This document shows positions 12,693-23,192 of a stretch of 64,000 nt of DNA, in pieces. Below the pieces are notes generated by a model, which saw only the letters and a program-made list of their open reading frames with translations, was not told the origin of the DNA and did no database searches. Origin of the DNA: Rehmannia glutinosa (lineage: Eukaryota; Streptophyta; Magnoliopsida; Lamiales; Orobanchaceae); NCBI GenBank assembly GCA_016081115.2, contig CM071930.1, positions 49,203,335-49,267,334 of the forward strand. Reading direction: 5' to 3'. Position numbers and translations under genes: made by a program. Within the stretch, counting starts at the first letter, position 1. The number at the start of each line of letters is the position of its first letter.

Positions 12693-13051
12693 ACTATGGT
12701 TAGAAGGCCTATATTTCAACCATAGTTGCTTGTAGGACGAGCTGATCTGTTTTTAGGGTTTCACCCCTTTCAAATTCCCGCTGTCTTTTGGTTTTTCAAA
12801 AACCCTGACATAGTGACATGATTGAAAGGACGTCCTTTCAACTCACTGACGCTTCGTGAACCGTGAAACACCCCCTCGAACGAAGATATGCCCTTTTATC
12901 TCTCCCTCTCCTATAAAAGCCCCATTGTCCTTTCATTCACATTTTCACCTTCATTCTAATTACAGACATCCTTACTCCGCTTTTCTTCTTTTCGTACTCT
13001 TCTTCCACCCAGTAGGTATTTATTTCTTCCCTTTTTATTTCTTTCGCATTC
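12693..13051 (+). promoter_or_regulatory. Promoter and 5' UTR of the antisense gene in element C
   Basis: TATAAAAG at 12912-12919 lies about 133 nt before the ATG at 13052 on the plus strand. The sequence between is pyrimidine rich, as in plant leaders. This suggests the antisense gene has its own RNA polymerase II promoter, independent of the LTRs. Seen: box and spacing. Activity is inferred. Confidence 0.55.
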
Positions 13052-15251
13052 ATGGCTTCCTCTTCCTCTCCTTCAACTCCTCTAGACCCTTATATCGCTG
13101 ATATCGCTAAATTAGAGTGATGGTCTTCAAAAACTGGGTCAGGCTCCCAACCCCTTCATATTACTGAGATTCCTTCCTCTGATCCGGATGCCACCGAATC
13201 GAGCTCTGGTTCAAATATGGATTCCGGAATAATAGAGATCCAAACTCCGAGCTCGGGTCCCCTACTGGAATACCCCCATGACTTTAAAGAGACCACTATA
13301 ACTGGCCCCACACTTCAGAATATAAGGAAGAGTGTAAAGATTCCTTCTTCCTTCAAACTTTCCCTACCAAGTCACACAGACCGCCCCAACCGACCTCCCC
13401 CTAATGCCCTAGCTTTCTTCGTAGGTCAGATAGAGGGAGGACTTTGGTTTCCCATTCACTCTTTCATGACCGAGGTGTCCACACACTACTGTGTTCCCCT
13501 CAATCAGCTGGCCCCTAATTCCTTTCGAATCATGGCTGGCTTTCTAATACTAACCAAATATTTAGAGATAGAACCTACCATCGAGCTGTTCTTTGCCCTA
13601 TTCCAGGTGAAAAGATCGACCACCAAAGGCCTGTTCTACATTACCTCCCGAGGTGATGCTCAGTTCTTGAGTTGATATCCTTCTTCCAATAAATTCTGGA
13701 AGGACAAGTGTTTTTTTATTTCTTCTCCCCGAGCTTGGAGTTTTCCCATTGCTTGGACATGGAGCCTTCCTCTTCAGCACAAGCATAACCCCCAAGATCG
13801 GTCCCCCGAGCTCCAGGACTTGATTAATAAACTTACTTGGTCAAGTATGACCTTTCCAAACACATCACTCCTTCCCTTTTTTACCACTTCGAACTGAGCC
13901 TCGTTATTGCCCCTCTGCAGGGTGACATCGTTAATTACGTTTTCATATCCCATTTCCTTTCTTCCCACCTATTAACTGACCTTTTTCTTTTCTTATGCAG
14001 ACATGTTTATGGCACAGATGGTCGCCGAACAGGAGGAGAAGGAGCGACATGCTGCTTCAGGCTCCCTTCCATCCACTGCTGGTGCCACTGCTCAGGGGAG
14101 TCAATCTCCCCAAACCAGACGACCTGATTCGGCTGCCATCATTATCGCCGACCTGACTGGCCCATCAGCTCGGCCAGTTGTCAAGCATCCCTTGAAGAGG
14201 CCTACTACCGGCCCTAGCGCGAGCACAACTAAGAAGGCCAAGACTACCACCACCTCGGCTACTCTTCTCTCCTATGCTTGCAATCTCATCCATACTCCGA
14301 ACCAGACGTTCTTCACTGGGAATTCAATTCTGAAGAACACTGATGGGACATTTGCCATCCAATACATCCAAGGAAACTGCCCCTCTCCAGATCGGACCGC
14401 TCTGGAGAAGATCATTGTTCTGCCTAGACCACTTAAAGGCTGAAGCCAAGCTCGCCACTCTTATTGCCCGAGCTCGCGTGGGTTTCTCTAACCCTGCTAA
14501 CGTCGCCGAGCTCAACGCTGCCAAGAAGGAATGCCAGCGGTTGAAGGCCCGAGAGACCAAACTTTTTGAAGAGGTCCACCGCTTAAGGGAGCAGGTTGAG
14601 GTCCACAAGGTCACCGTGGACTCTTACGAGAGCAAGATGAAGGCTCTTGAAAAAGAGAACTCCGACCTCAAGGCCGAAGTGGGTGATCTCCAGATCCGCT
14701 GCACTACCTATGTTGATCAAGCTCGAGCCGAGACATCGAGATCAGTCGTCAAGGCTTCCTGACCTCCCCTGAAGGCTCTTCGATTGTTTAGGCCATTCGG
14801 GACATGGTGAAACAAGTTTTCCTTAGCTCTAAGGAATTCATCAAGGTCCTTTTCTGGTAGTACTATGGAGTATTATTGCATTGCCTTTGATCAGGCTGAA
14901 GCTCAACTCAGGGAGAGAGGCATCACCGAGCCCCTTGACAGGCAAGGTCCCAAGAAGGTCCTCTCCGACCCTAATGGCTTTGTGTTCTCAACTGAAGCGG
15001 GCCGGCTCATCCGAGCTCCTGTTGAGGCTTTCATTGAGTCATTATCCGCTCTATTCATCCTCCATCCAGCCTCAAGCTTAGGGGGTGGTTCTCATCCTTC
15101 TGGAGATCAGCCCACTCCACAGCTCATCGAAGGCAACCCTATCCTTCCTGACCAGGGCGTTCAAGATGACGATCCTGAGATCGCCCTTGTGGACGATGTA
15201 ACCATCTCCACAGATGACCTGATCACCGAGGATGTTGCCCCTACTACTTAG
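13052..15251 (+). pseudogene. Antisense ORF of Tat element (gypsy-type putative transposase / aORF), nearly complete
   Basis: Runs opposite to gag-pol. Begins MASSSSPSTPLDPYIADIAK at 13052, with one nonsense codon (TGA, 13118-13120), then reads to 13675. The segment FFVGQIEGGLWFPIHSFMTE matches the plant domain called putative gypsy-type transposase. The frame shifts near 13675 and again near 13835 and continues with NKFWKDKCFF and HITPSLFYHFELS. A probable intron ends in TTTTCTTATGCAG just before 14002. The next exon (14003-14440) has a low-complexity Ser/Thr/Pro region and the basic PLKRPTTGPSASTTKKAK. A long coiled coil follows in another frame (14440-14760), and the acidic C-terminus ends at 15251. 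Such aORFs are known in Tat elements; function is unknown. Confidence 0.72.
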
Positions 15252-15451
15252 GAGTTTTTATTTCCCTTTTACTTTTGTAATTCTGATGTACTTGTACTTT
15301 ATTTTGCTGATGGAAATTATCTATTTTCTGCAATTTGTTCGTTCTGATCTTTATTCTTGCATTTGTTCTTTCATAATAGCTCAGATTTATTCTATCATGG
15401 GCTTCGAATAATGTTTTTTTTTTACCAAAAGAGATTGGTATAATGTGCTCA
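15252..15451. other. 3' flank of antisense gene
   Basis: T-rich sequence after the stop codon at 15251. Plausible 3' UTR of the plus-strand gene; no clear poly(A) signal and no other feature seen. Confidence 0.3.
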
Positions 15452-16010
15452 TCGTGGCCCCAAGTATTTGGAATCTAGATCGAGCTGAGCTCCAAATACT
15501 TGTCGATTTCTTCAAAGGGAGCTGGCTCGAGCCGAGCTCCTTGCATGGCCTCATGGCCCTAAGTATTTGGAATCTAGCTTGAGCTAAGCTCCAAATACTT
15601 GTCATTTTCTTCAAAGGAAGCTGGCTCGAGCCGAGCTCCTTGCATGGCCTCGTGGCCCCAAGTATTTGGAGTCTAGCTCAAGCTGAGCTCCAAATACTTG
15701 TCGATCTTCGAAAGGAGGTTGGCTCGAGCTGAACTCCTTGCATGACCTCGTGGCCCCAAGTATTTGGAGTCTAGCTCGAGCTGAGCTCTAAATACTTGTC
15801 ATTTTCTTTAAAGAAAGCTAGCTCGAGCCGAGCTCCTTGCATGGTCTTGTGGCCCCAAGTATTTGGAGTCTAGCTCGAGCTGAGCTCCAAATAATTGTCA
15901 TTTTCCTCAAAAGAAGCTGGCTCGAGCCGAGCTCCTTGCCTGGCCTCATGGCCCCAAGTATTTGGAGTCTTGCTCGAGCTGAGCTCCAAATACTTGTCGA
16001 TATTTACCAA
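15452..16010. repeat. Tandem repeat array, about 5.6 copies of a 98-99 bp unit
   Basis: The word AAGTATTTGGA recurs at 15462, 15561, 15660, 15758, 15857 and 15956 (spacing 99, 99, 98, 99, 99). Each unit also carries GCTCGAGCCGAGCTCCTTGC and an inverted pair, AAGTATTTGGA with TCCAAATACTT about 35 bp later, so each unit can form a hairpin. It lies between the integrase remnant (-) and the antisense ORF (+), the usual place for tandem repeats in Tat/Ogre-type elements. Confidence 0.93.
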
Positions 16011-16029
16011 TTTATTTCCGAACTCATAT

Positions 16030-18756
16030 TTTACGGAAGCAGATCATTTCATTCAAAACAAGTAATTTCATTACATCAGATATCTCATTCTAGGAATGAT
16101 ATTTCTTTAAATTACAACTATTCCATGCCCTCGGTAGCTTTCTCCCATCAAGCTCCTCCAGCTCATATGCACCTCTTGCCATCACCTTTGTTACCCGAAA
16201 CGGCCCTTCCCAATTTGCATCCAACTTCCCCTTATTCTTGCTAGCATCTGACCTCCTCAGCACCAGGTCTGTTTAGCTTTATTCTCCAAGGCCGAGCTGG
16301 CCATTTTTGCCAAGAAATCCGCCCAACCATTCTCTGCTCTCGGGACCTGGCAGATCTTAATCTCCTTCAATTTCCCTCTAGAGCTCGGTATGCTTCAACA
16401 TACCTCTTCATCTTTTCCTCCCTAACTTCGAATTCTCCAGTGATCTGCTTATGGACAAGCTTAGAGTCCATGTAAATTATTACTCTAGAAGCACCCATCT
16501 CAGTGGCCATTTGAATCCCTCTGATAAATGCCTCATACTCCGCCTCGCTATTGGACAACTTGAACTCCAATCTTACAGCAAAATCATTCTCCACTCCTTG
16601 CAGACTGATTCAGACGATACCAGCACCACAACCCGAGCTCCCTACTGAACCATCTACATAAATCACCCAAGCTCCTTCTTCACTATCGGTTCTTGTCAAT
16701 TCTTGGACAAAATCGGCCAAAGCCTGAGCTTTGATGGCCGACCTGTTCGTAAATTCGATGTCATATTCGCTCAATTAGATGGCCCACTTCACCAACCTTC
16801 CTGCCACCTCTGGCCTGCTCATCACATTTCTTAATGGGAGGTTAGTTCGGACAACTACCTTGTACGAGAGGAAATACGGCCAAAGTCTCCTCGCGGTCAC
16901 CACCAAGGCTAAACCCGCCTTGCCGATCTCTGCATACCGCAGCTTGACATTCCTCAACACCTTGCTGACATAATACACTGGCTTCTGGACCGATCTCTCC
17001 TCCCTGATCAAGACCGTACTAACCCCTTGCTCTTCCACTGAGATGTATAAATATAAAGGTTCCCGGTATTGGCTTAGTCAACAATGACAAATTGGCTAAA
17101 TAATTTTTCAAATCCTCAAAGGCTCTCTGACAATCCTCATCCCAAACAAACTTTTTGGCCTTCCTTAACACCTTAAAGAAGGGCAAACTCCTCTCCGCCA
17201 GGCGAGAAATAAATCGATTTAGGGCTGCCAGCCGACCTGTCAGACATTGCACATCTTTAGTATCCCGAGGTGATGCCATCTCTCTGATGGCTCTGAAATT
17301 TTCTGGATTAGCCTCTATTCCCTTCTCCGTCACCATATACCCTAAGAATTTTCCCGACCTCACGCCGAAAGCACACTTCTTAGGGTTAAGCTTCATTCGG
17401 TACTTTCTCGAAGTGTCAAACATCTCAGCTAGGTCATGCACATGATCCACGGCCTTCATGCTCTTGACTAGCATGTCATCTACATATACCTCTATGTTTC
17501 TCCCGAGCTGCTCCTAAAACATTTTATCCACTAATCTCTGATATGTGGCTCCTACATTCTTCAATCCAAACGGCATCACCACATAGCAAAAGGTACCAAA
17601 AGAGGTGGTGAAGCTCACCCTCTTTTGGTCCTCCTCCACCAATCTGATCTGATGATAGCCCTGCGACGCGTCCATCATGCTAAGCAACTCACACCCCGAA
17701 GTCGAATCCACGAGCTGATCGATTAGGGGCAATGGATAGTAGTCTTTTGGTCAAGATCTATTCGAATTCCTAAAATCCATGCACATACTCCATTCATCCT
17801 CCGTTTTTGGTACTAATACCATGTTGGATAACCATTCCGGAAACTGGATTTCTTTGATATGCCCCGCGTTCAATAGCTTTTGCACCTCCGCTCGGATTAT
17901 AGCATCCTTCTTAGGACCAAAATTTCTTCTCTTTTATTTCACAGGCTTGTATGATGGATTGACATTGAGCCTATGCTCGGCTATACTCGTATCAATTCCC
18001 ACCAAATCTCTTGCTGACCAAGCAAACACATCAATATTGTTCCTTAGAAATCCCACTAGCTCTTCCCTCAACTCATCAGATAATCCTTTCCCAACCTTGG
18101 TGACCTTATCGGGGTCACTCGGCACCAGCTCAACCACCATCATCTCCTCATTAGATTGCACATGTTCCACAAGCTCATCAAGCTTAATTATTTTATCTTT
18201 ATTTTTATCATTATCAAAGACATTCCTCTCTCCGCCTTTTGAATACTATCCACATACAATTTCCTATCCATGTATTGATCTCCGCCGACCTCACAGACCT
18301 CTTCCCCTACAGGGAACTTCATTTTCAAATGGTATACCGACACCACAGCTTGAAAAGCATTCAATGACGGTCTACCCAACATAGCATTATACGAAGAGGG
18401 TGCATCTACTATCAAGAATCAAATCATCCTAGTTTTGCGACTAGGCTCCTTACCCAAAGAGACAGGTAAAGTAATCATACCTATCGGTTGGATGGTCCCT
18501 CCTGCAAATCCGACCAATGATGTATCCATCGACTCACCCTGACCTGGAGATCCATCTTTCTGTAGCAATCATAGAACAAGATGTCCGCCGAGCTCCCCGT
18601 ATCCACAAACACTCGTTGCACATCGTAATTTGATATCGTGGCCATGATCCCAAGAGCATCGCTATGAAGTGTCACGATACCGTTGCTATCACCTAGCCCA
18701 AATTGGATGTTCGGCCCGGTCCGACCTGTTCTACCTTCAATTGCTCTTGCACCCAT
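16030..18756 (-). pseudogene. pol: Ty3/gypsy pol of element C: protease, RT, RNase H, integrase remnant
   Basis: Minus strand. Protease: FVDTGSSADILF near 18560-18610. RT: LLSMMDASQGYHQI and VMPFGLKNVGATYQ (17514-17732), then the YVDD box, in which the Asp-Asp and DMLVKSMKAVDH are near 17450-17490 after a frame break, and PKKCAFGVRSGKFLG. Connection/RNase H: 17019-17474 and 16775-17038. A second RNase H-like part sits at 16367-16594 (NSEAEYEAFIRGIQMA, IYMDSKLV). About 16270 the reading jumps directly to the integrase C-terminal end (LVLRRSDASKNKGKLDANW, WEGPF). The zinc-binding and DDE core of integrase, normally several hundred codons, is missing. Additional stops occur. Confidence 0.87.
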
Positions 18757-20389
18757 TCTGAAGTTGCGTTGCTCTCACATAGCTCTTCTGAGATCTCCTA
18801 GAATCACCTTTTGCCGGCCCTTCAATTATCACTTGGATGACCTCTCGCCGAGGTGGAGACGGAGGTAGAGGTAGCTCTTCTCTTTCCTCCTCCCTCCGCT
18901 CCGGCTCCCGCCGAGGTTGATGATAACCACGATTGTCCCTCTTATACTCCCCCATCTTCTTCTTTTTATCAATGTACACAAATTCCCTGAGATGAACTGC
19001 CTGAATGAGCCTCTCAATTTCATCTCTCAGGTGTGTGCACCGATTTGTCGTGTGCCCATACTCATTATGGAACCTGCATAATTCCTTGCACTTCGCCTTT
19101 ACAGGTGCTTCCGCATGCGCCTTTGGCCACCTCAGGTCAGGATGCCTCTCAATAGCAACAAGCACCTCACCCTGAGGTAAGTCCAATGGAGTATATTTCT
19201 CGTACCTCGGTCGTCCACCCATCACCTCAGCCCTTGGCTTTTTCTGAGATCCTTTATCCTCCCGATCTTCCTTCCTATCTCTCCTTTTCTCTCCTTCATC
19301 CCTCTTCATCTTCCTCGCCTCCTCCAGGTTAATATACCTCTCTGCCCGAGCTAATAGCTCATCAAAGGTCTTAGCCGACTCTATCACTAAAGATTTGAAA
19401 AACTCCCCATCCTTCAGGCCCTGAGCTAGGGCATTAGCCAACATCTCCGGACTAGCCGAAGGCACCTCCAACTTAGCCGCAGTAAACCTCTGTATGTAAC
19501 TCCGAAGTCCTTCCCCCTCCCTCTGCTTGATGCTAAATAGAGTCAGGGGCGCCTTTTGGTACTTACGACAGCTCGTGAACTGATTAAGGAATGCCGAACT
19601 GAAGTCATCAAAATTTTTGATAGAGCCTGGAGCAAGCTGGCTAAACCATTGTTGAGCTGACTTCATCAGGGTGGTAGGAAAAATTCTACACATCACGCCA
19701 TTCGTGAACCTGTGTAGCAAGGCAGCATTTTCAAAACGACAAAGATGATCCCACGGGTCAGTGGTACCATCATATTCAAAACTCAGAGCTCGGTAGGAGG
19801 ATGGGAGTTCATCCATCATCACTTCATCCGAGAAGGTAGTTCCCCTCCGCACTCGGACTGAAGCCGCTCCTGGTGCTCCCGCAACCCTCTTACGAATATC
19901 CATTACTTCACGATGGAGGTCATCCATCCGTTCCGACCGATCCTGATCCTCAGTCGATGCATGGTCGGTCCTTGATGAGTGCACTTTCTCCACAGCAACA
20001 TTCCGCCGACCTCTCTCACCGACCTCCAGAGGAACCCTAGGCGGAGGGACCACAGAAGGAGGGACCGCCGGTGGAGGGACCACAGGAGGAGGGACCATAG
20101 GCGAAGTTGGTGGCGGAAGCATCTCCCTCAGTCGTCTCTCCACCGTTTGCTCGACGGCCCTAGTAATGAAACCACCCAACTGTTCAAAAAACATTGGGCC
20201 CAAATCAACACTACCACCAGATATAGGTGTTTGCCCATCCACCCCTGCCCTCGGAAGCCGCTGCCCCCCACCCTCCACCAGGGGTGGCGGAGGCGGAGGC
20301 CTAGTGTTTTCTTGCATAACTTCACCCGGAGTATCTCCCAACGGCGTGCGATTCAGGTCTTCCTCCAGATTTCTCCTTACATCCTCCAT
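18737..20389 (-). CDS. gag: Ty3/gypsy Gag of element C
   Basis: The first ATG after the PBS ends at 20389 and gives MEDVRRNLEEDLNRTP, about 550 codons open to 18737. The open frame itself extends further upstream into the LTR (to 20587), but that part is not expected to be gag. A proline-rich segment with repeated VVPPP lies at about 20020-20110, then the retrotransposon gag core near 19480-19700 (MKSAQQWFSQLAPGSI, FLNQFTSCRKYQKAPL, LFSIKQREGEGLRSYIQRF), a basic KRDEGEKRRDRKEDRE stretch, and a Cys/His region (CRFHNEYGHTTNRCTHL) that acts as zinc knuckle. The protease frame overlaps its end. This is the only retroelement frame in the window that looks intact over its whole length. Confidence 0.87.
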   Translation of the reverse strand: MEDVRRNLEEDLNRTPLGDTPGEVMQENTRPPPPPPLVEGGGQRLPRAGVDGQTPISGGSVDLGPMFFEQLGGFITRAVEQTVERRLREMLPPPTSPMVPPPVVPPPAVPPSVVPPPRVPLEVGERGRRNVAVEKVHSSRTDHASTEDQDRSERMDDLHREVMDIRKRVAGAPGAASVRVRRGTTFSDEVMMDELPSSYRALSFEYDGTTDPWDHLCRFENAALLHRFTNGVMCRIFPTTLMKSAQQWFSQLAPGSIKNFDDFSSAFLNQFTSCRKYQKAPLTLFSIKQREGEGLRSYIQRFTAAKLEVPSASPEMLANALAQGLKDGEFFKSLVIESAKTFDELLARAERYINLEEARKMKRDEGEKRRDRKEDREDKGSQKKPRAEVMGGRPRYEKYTPLDLPQGEVLVAIERHPDLRWPKAHAEAPVKAKCKELCRFHNEYGHTTNRCTHLRDEIERLIQAVHLREFVYIDKKKKMGEYKRDNRGYHQPRREPERREEEREELPLPPSPPRREVIQVIIEGPAKGDSRRSQKSYVRATQLQNGCKSN

Positions 20390-20430
20390 AACTACCGCTC
20401 GAAGCTCACGTCTCCGCTCAATGTTTCCCA

Positions 20431-20444
20431 CAGACGGTGCCAAT
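20431..20444 (-). other. Primer binding site region of element C
   Basis: The minus strand reads TGGCACCGTCTG just inside the 5' LTR. This motif follows the LTR in many plant Tat/Ogre elements. The tRNA primer is not assigned. Confidence 0.7.
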
Positions 20445-21270
20445 TGTTTTCTCTTAAAAATACTCCTCTCCCGTCGATCAGCCTTCAGGCCGGACTTCTC
20501 TATGAAACCTGCACAAAAAGGGGGGTCGGAGGGGGGCTCCGGCGTGCCCTCTCCGATGCTTAAGTCAGAAATTTGGAAGAGAAGCAAGAGGCAAAAATAT
20601 AATGTGAAAGTAGAAAGTGTGATTAGGTCAAGAATGAACCTGGACTTGGGCTTTTATACCTTAGCCCGGATTAGGGTTTCCGTAAAATCCGTGATTCTGT
20701 TACGATTTGGTACCAAAGTCATGATTAAGATAAGATCGGATCTTCCAAAACCCTAATTTACTTTTTAAAGGTTTAGGACCCGAGCTGACCTCCAACACCT
20801 CGGATCGATGTACTAATATTTAACCTTCGAAGCACCACAAAGGCACGCCCCCAGAGCCCATTAACTCCTAGAGCTGAACTGTGACAAACCAGCCCATGTG
20901 AGCATAATCCAAACTAAAGCCTCAATAGATCGACCTATTAAACAGACCCCAATAGATCACTCAAATAAATGGATCCTATCAGATCAGCCCTATTCCTCAG
21001 GTCTAAGCGAGAAACTACATAGAGCTTGGCAGATCAGCCTAATGTCTAAGACTCAACAGATCGGCCCAACGAGTTGGGCTTAGCAGGTCGGCCCAATGCT
21101 TAGGGCTTAGCAGATCAGCCTAATGTCTAAGACTCAACAAATCGGCCCAACGCGTTGGGCTAAGCAGGTCGGCCCACTGCTTAGGGCTTAGTAGATTGGG
21201 TTAATGCGTTGAGCTTATCAGATCGACCCAATTTATGCAGGTCAGCCCAGACCATATTTTACCCTTATCA
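20445..21270 (-). repeat. 5' LTR of element C
   Basis: Partner of 11797-12676. Ends TTATCA at 21270, where the sequence switches to the gag of element B. The left edge is TG at 20445 (two bases from the PBS); TG at 20438 is an alternative. Contains the same AGATCGGCCCAA subrepeats with fewer copies. Confidence 0.83.
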
Positions 21271-21684
21271 GTTCTGTAGCAGTTAATTTTTCTATATCTT
21301 TAGATTCCTCAATAGCCCCAATTATGGGATCATATTTTTCTGTGTAAGTAATTAGAATTTTAGAAATAATTTTACTTTAAAATTTTTCCCATAGGCTCAT
21401 AATTAGTTTACCACTTCATTTACTCTTGAATAATAGTCTTTAGGAGTTTCAGAATCTAGCATTTTTAAATTCTCAAACTTCCTTCTTAAAGTTTGAAGTC
21501 TAGTAGCGTGTAACTTTTCATTGCTTTAAAACTCCTTCTCAACTTATTCCATAGCTCTTTAGCAGTTTTTGCTCCCATAATCTTTTAAAAATATTCGTCT
21601 ACCAAGCTCATCTGAAGAGCAAGGAGTGCTTGAGAATCCTTTTGATGATCCTCCTTAAATTCCTTTTTTTGTACGGCAGATAAT
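21271..21684 (-). pseudogene. gag: Element B (outer copia), fragment 2: gag capsid region
   Basis: The minus strand encodes a UBN2-type copia capsid: LSAVQKKEFKEDHQKDSQAL and LALQMSLVDEYF (near 21585-21680), then MGAKTAKELWNKL and later an IEKLTA stretch that continues at 11796 across element C. Multiple stops are present. The right edge is the ATAAT target duplication (21680-21684) of element D. Confidence 0.85.
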
Positions 21685-23174
21685 TGTAAGTCCAGGCGGC
21701 TACGATAATCTAGAGGGGGGGTGAATAGATTATCTCCATCTTTTCGATTTCGCCCTCTTTTAACAACCGAATGCTCAAAGATAATAACAAAGGTGCGGAA
21801 TGTAACCAACACACGACGATTTAAAGAGGTTCAACCCACCAGGGCCTAATCCTCTACCACCCCAAAGATATCAGGGATGGATTTCGAAAAGAAAAAGAAT
21901 TTTATTAATTACCAAAATTAATACAAATTCAACTTACAACACCTTGAAGAGCACCACACTCTTCTTCAACACCACCTTTGGAGATTACCACAATCTCCTT
22001 TGAAGATTACCACAATCTTCCTTCAACGGCACCTTGTGAAGATTACCACAATCTTCAACCTTGAAGAATACCAAATTCTTCAACACCTCAATAAGAAGAT
22101 TACCACAATCTTCTTCACCTATCACCTAGATCATCCAAGTGTGTTCTTACCACAAGAACACTCACAAGGATATCTTGTGTTTGAATGATAACCAAAAATC
22201 AAGATTACAACTCAATAATGAATATTACAATTTGAGTGCAAAGTGTAATCAAGAATAGCCTAGACCTCAAAGATGTGAAAGTGATAAGCTAGGCAATTTT
22301 ACAACAAGAATAATAACAATGAAAGACTAAGTGTTTGCTTGAAGTGTATCTTGTTGTGTTGTATCTCAATTGTTGTTTTTGGTTGCTCCAAAACATCCTC
22401 TATTTATAGGAGATGATTGATCAAGCATAGGCTCCTCTTGGGGATTGAAAATCTACATAAAAATACAATTAAAATCAAGAATATAGCTGTTAGAAATCAA
22501 TCCCACATTTTAAGGAAATATGTTTGTCAAACGGTCGAAATTTGTTTGTCAAAGATAGGGCGACCGGTCGCACAGAAATAGACGTTGGAAAAATACACAG
22601 CAAAAAAACACAGGGCGACCGGTCGACGTCTACCTCGACCGGTCGACCATCACCCCAACCGGTCCCCCTCATGGTTTTTGCAAAGATCAAGTGTTCTGTT
22701 TCAAACGCACTTGCAGTGCGGTCCGCACTGGCGGCGGTGGCCTTCGGTCGACGCCGGATGCACGGCGGTCGACCTGCTTGTTTTTTTTTTTTTTTTGCTT
22801 CCGTCTCATTTTCTGTTTCTAAAAACATCTTGTGTACGGGTTGCCCTATATATTACCGGTCGACCACGAGGTAAATATTATCCAATATTTGTCGAAAATA
22901 AAACTCAAGAAATACTCCGAAAATATAGTAAAAACATTTTAAACCGATCGGAAGTATTAGGACAACATTTAGAAACATCGTTTGAGAGTGAAAACCCAAT
23001 AACGTAAAATCATTAAAAGCGTTGTCCAATTTAGACGAAAATAAACTTGAGAAAATACTAGGAAAATATTAAAACCATTTTAAATCATTTAGGAGTATTT
23101 GGACAACCTTTAAAAGCATTGTTTTGGTGATAAAATAAAATCATCAAAATTAAGATAAAAACATGTATCAAACA
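21685..23174 (-). repeat. 3' LTR of element D
   Basis: TG at 21685 and CA at 23174. The minus-strand TATA box CTATAAATAG (22400-22409) lies about 240 nt upstream of the first hairpin met by transcription. Contains a hairpin array (21946-22161), a CpG-rich block with repeated CGACCGGTCGA (22555-22870) and a T(18)-type homopolymer near 22780. Differences from the other LTR are mostly short indels. Confidence 0.93.
21946..22161. repeat. Array of seven short hairpins with near-constant ACCAC loop (left LTR of D)
   Basis: Stems and loops seen on the plus strand: GAAGAG-CACCACA-CTCTTC (21946), GGAGATT-ACCAC-AATCTCC (21980), GAAGATT-ACCAC-AATCTTC (22002, 22038, 22095), GAAGAAT-ACCAA-ATTCTTC (22063) and GTGTTCTT-ACCAC-AAGAACAC (22141). 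Both arms change together so pairing is kept. The array is transcribed, being downstream of the TATA box on the minus strand, where the loop is GUGGU. Confidence 0.85.
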
Positions 23175-23192
23175 ATCTCCCCTTTTTGATGA
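23175..23192 (-). other. Polypurine tract of element D
   Basis: The minus strand reads ATCAAAAAGGGGAGAT directly before the 3' LTR start TGTTTGATACATG. Confidence 0.85.

Larger units (their letters stand above)
11797..21270 (-). mobile_element. Element C: Tat-type Ty3/gypsy retrotransposon with antisense gene, integrase core deleted
   Basis: Minus-strand element with LTRs at 11797-12676 (3') and about 20445-21270 (5'), PBS, gag, protease, RT, RNase H, a remnant of integrase, a 98-99 bp tandem repeat array, an antisense ORF, and a polypurine tract next to the 3' LTR. Long spacer plus antisense gene downstream of pol is known for the Tat lineage (for example Grande). Flanking 5-mers GTTTT (11792-11796) and GTTCT (21271-21275) are a TSD with one mismatch. 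Removing the element plus one copy keeps the gag frame of element B open across the junction. The deleted integrase core makes the copy non-autonomous. Confidence 0.88.

Noticed and set aside
15452..16010. CRISPR-like array of regular repeats
   Set aside because: Units are contiguous 98-99 bp tandem repeats without unique spacers, inside a plant gypsy element.
21946..22161. CRISPR-like short repeats with palindromes
   Set aside because: Spacing is irregular, stems vary, no cas genes, and the array lies in an LTR of a plant retroelement.
22490..23007. ORFs in the LTR of element D (both strands), also at 28894-29350
   Set aside because: Low-complexity, CpG-rich LTR sequence; the frames differ between the two LTRs because of indels.
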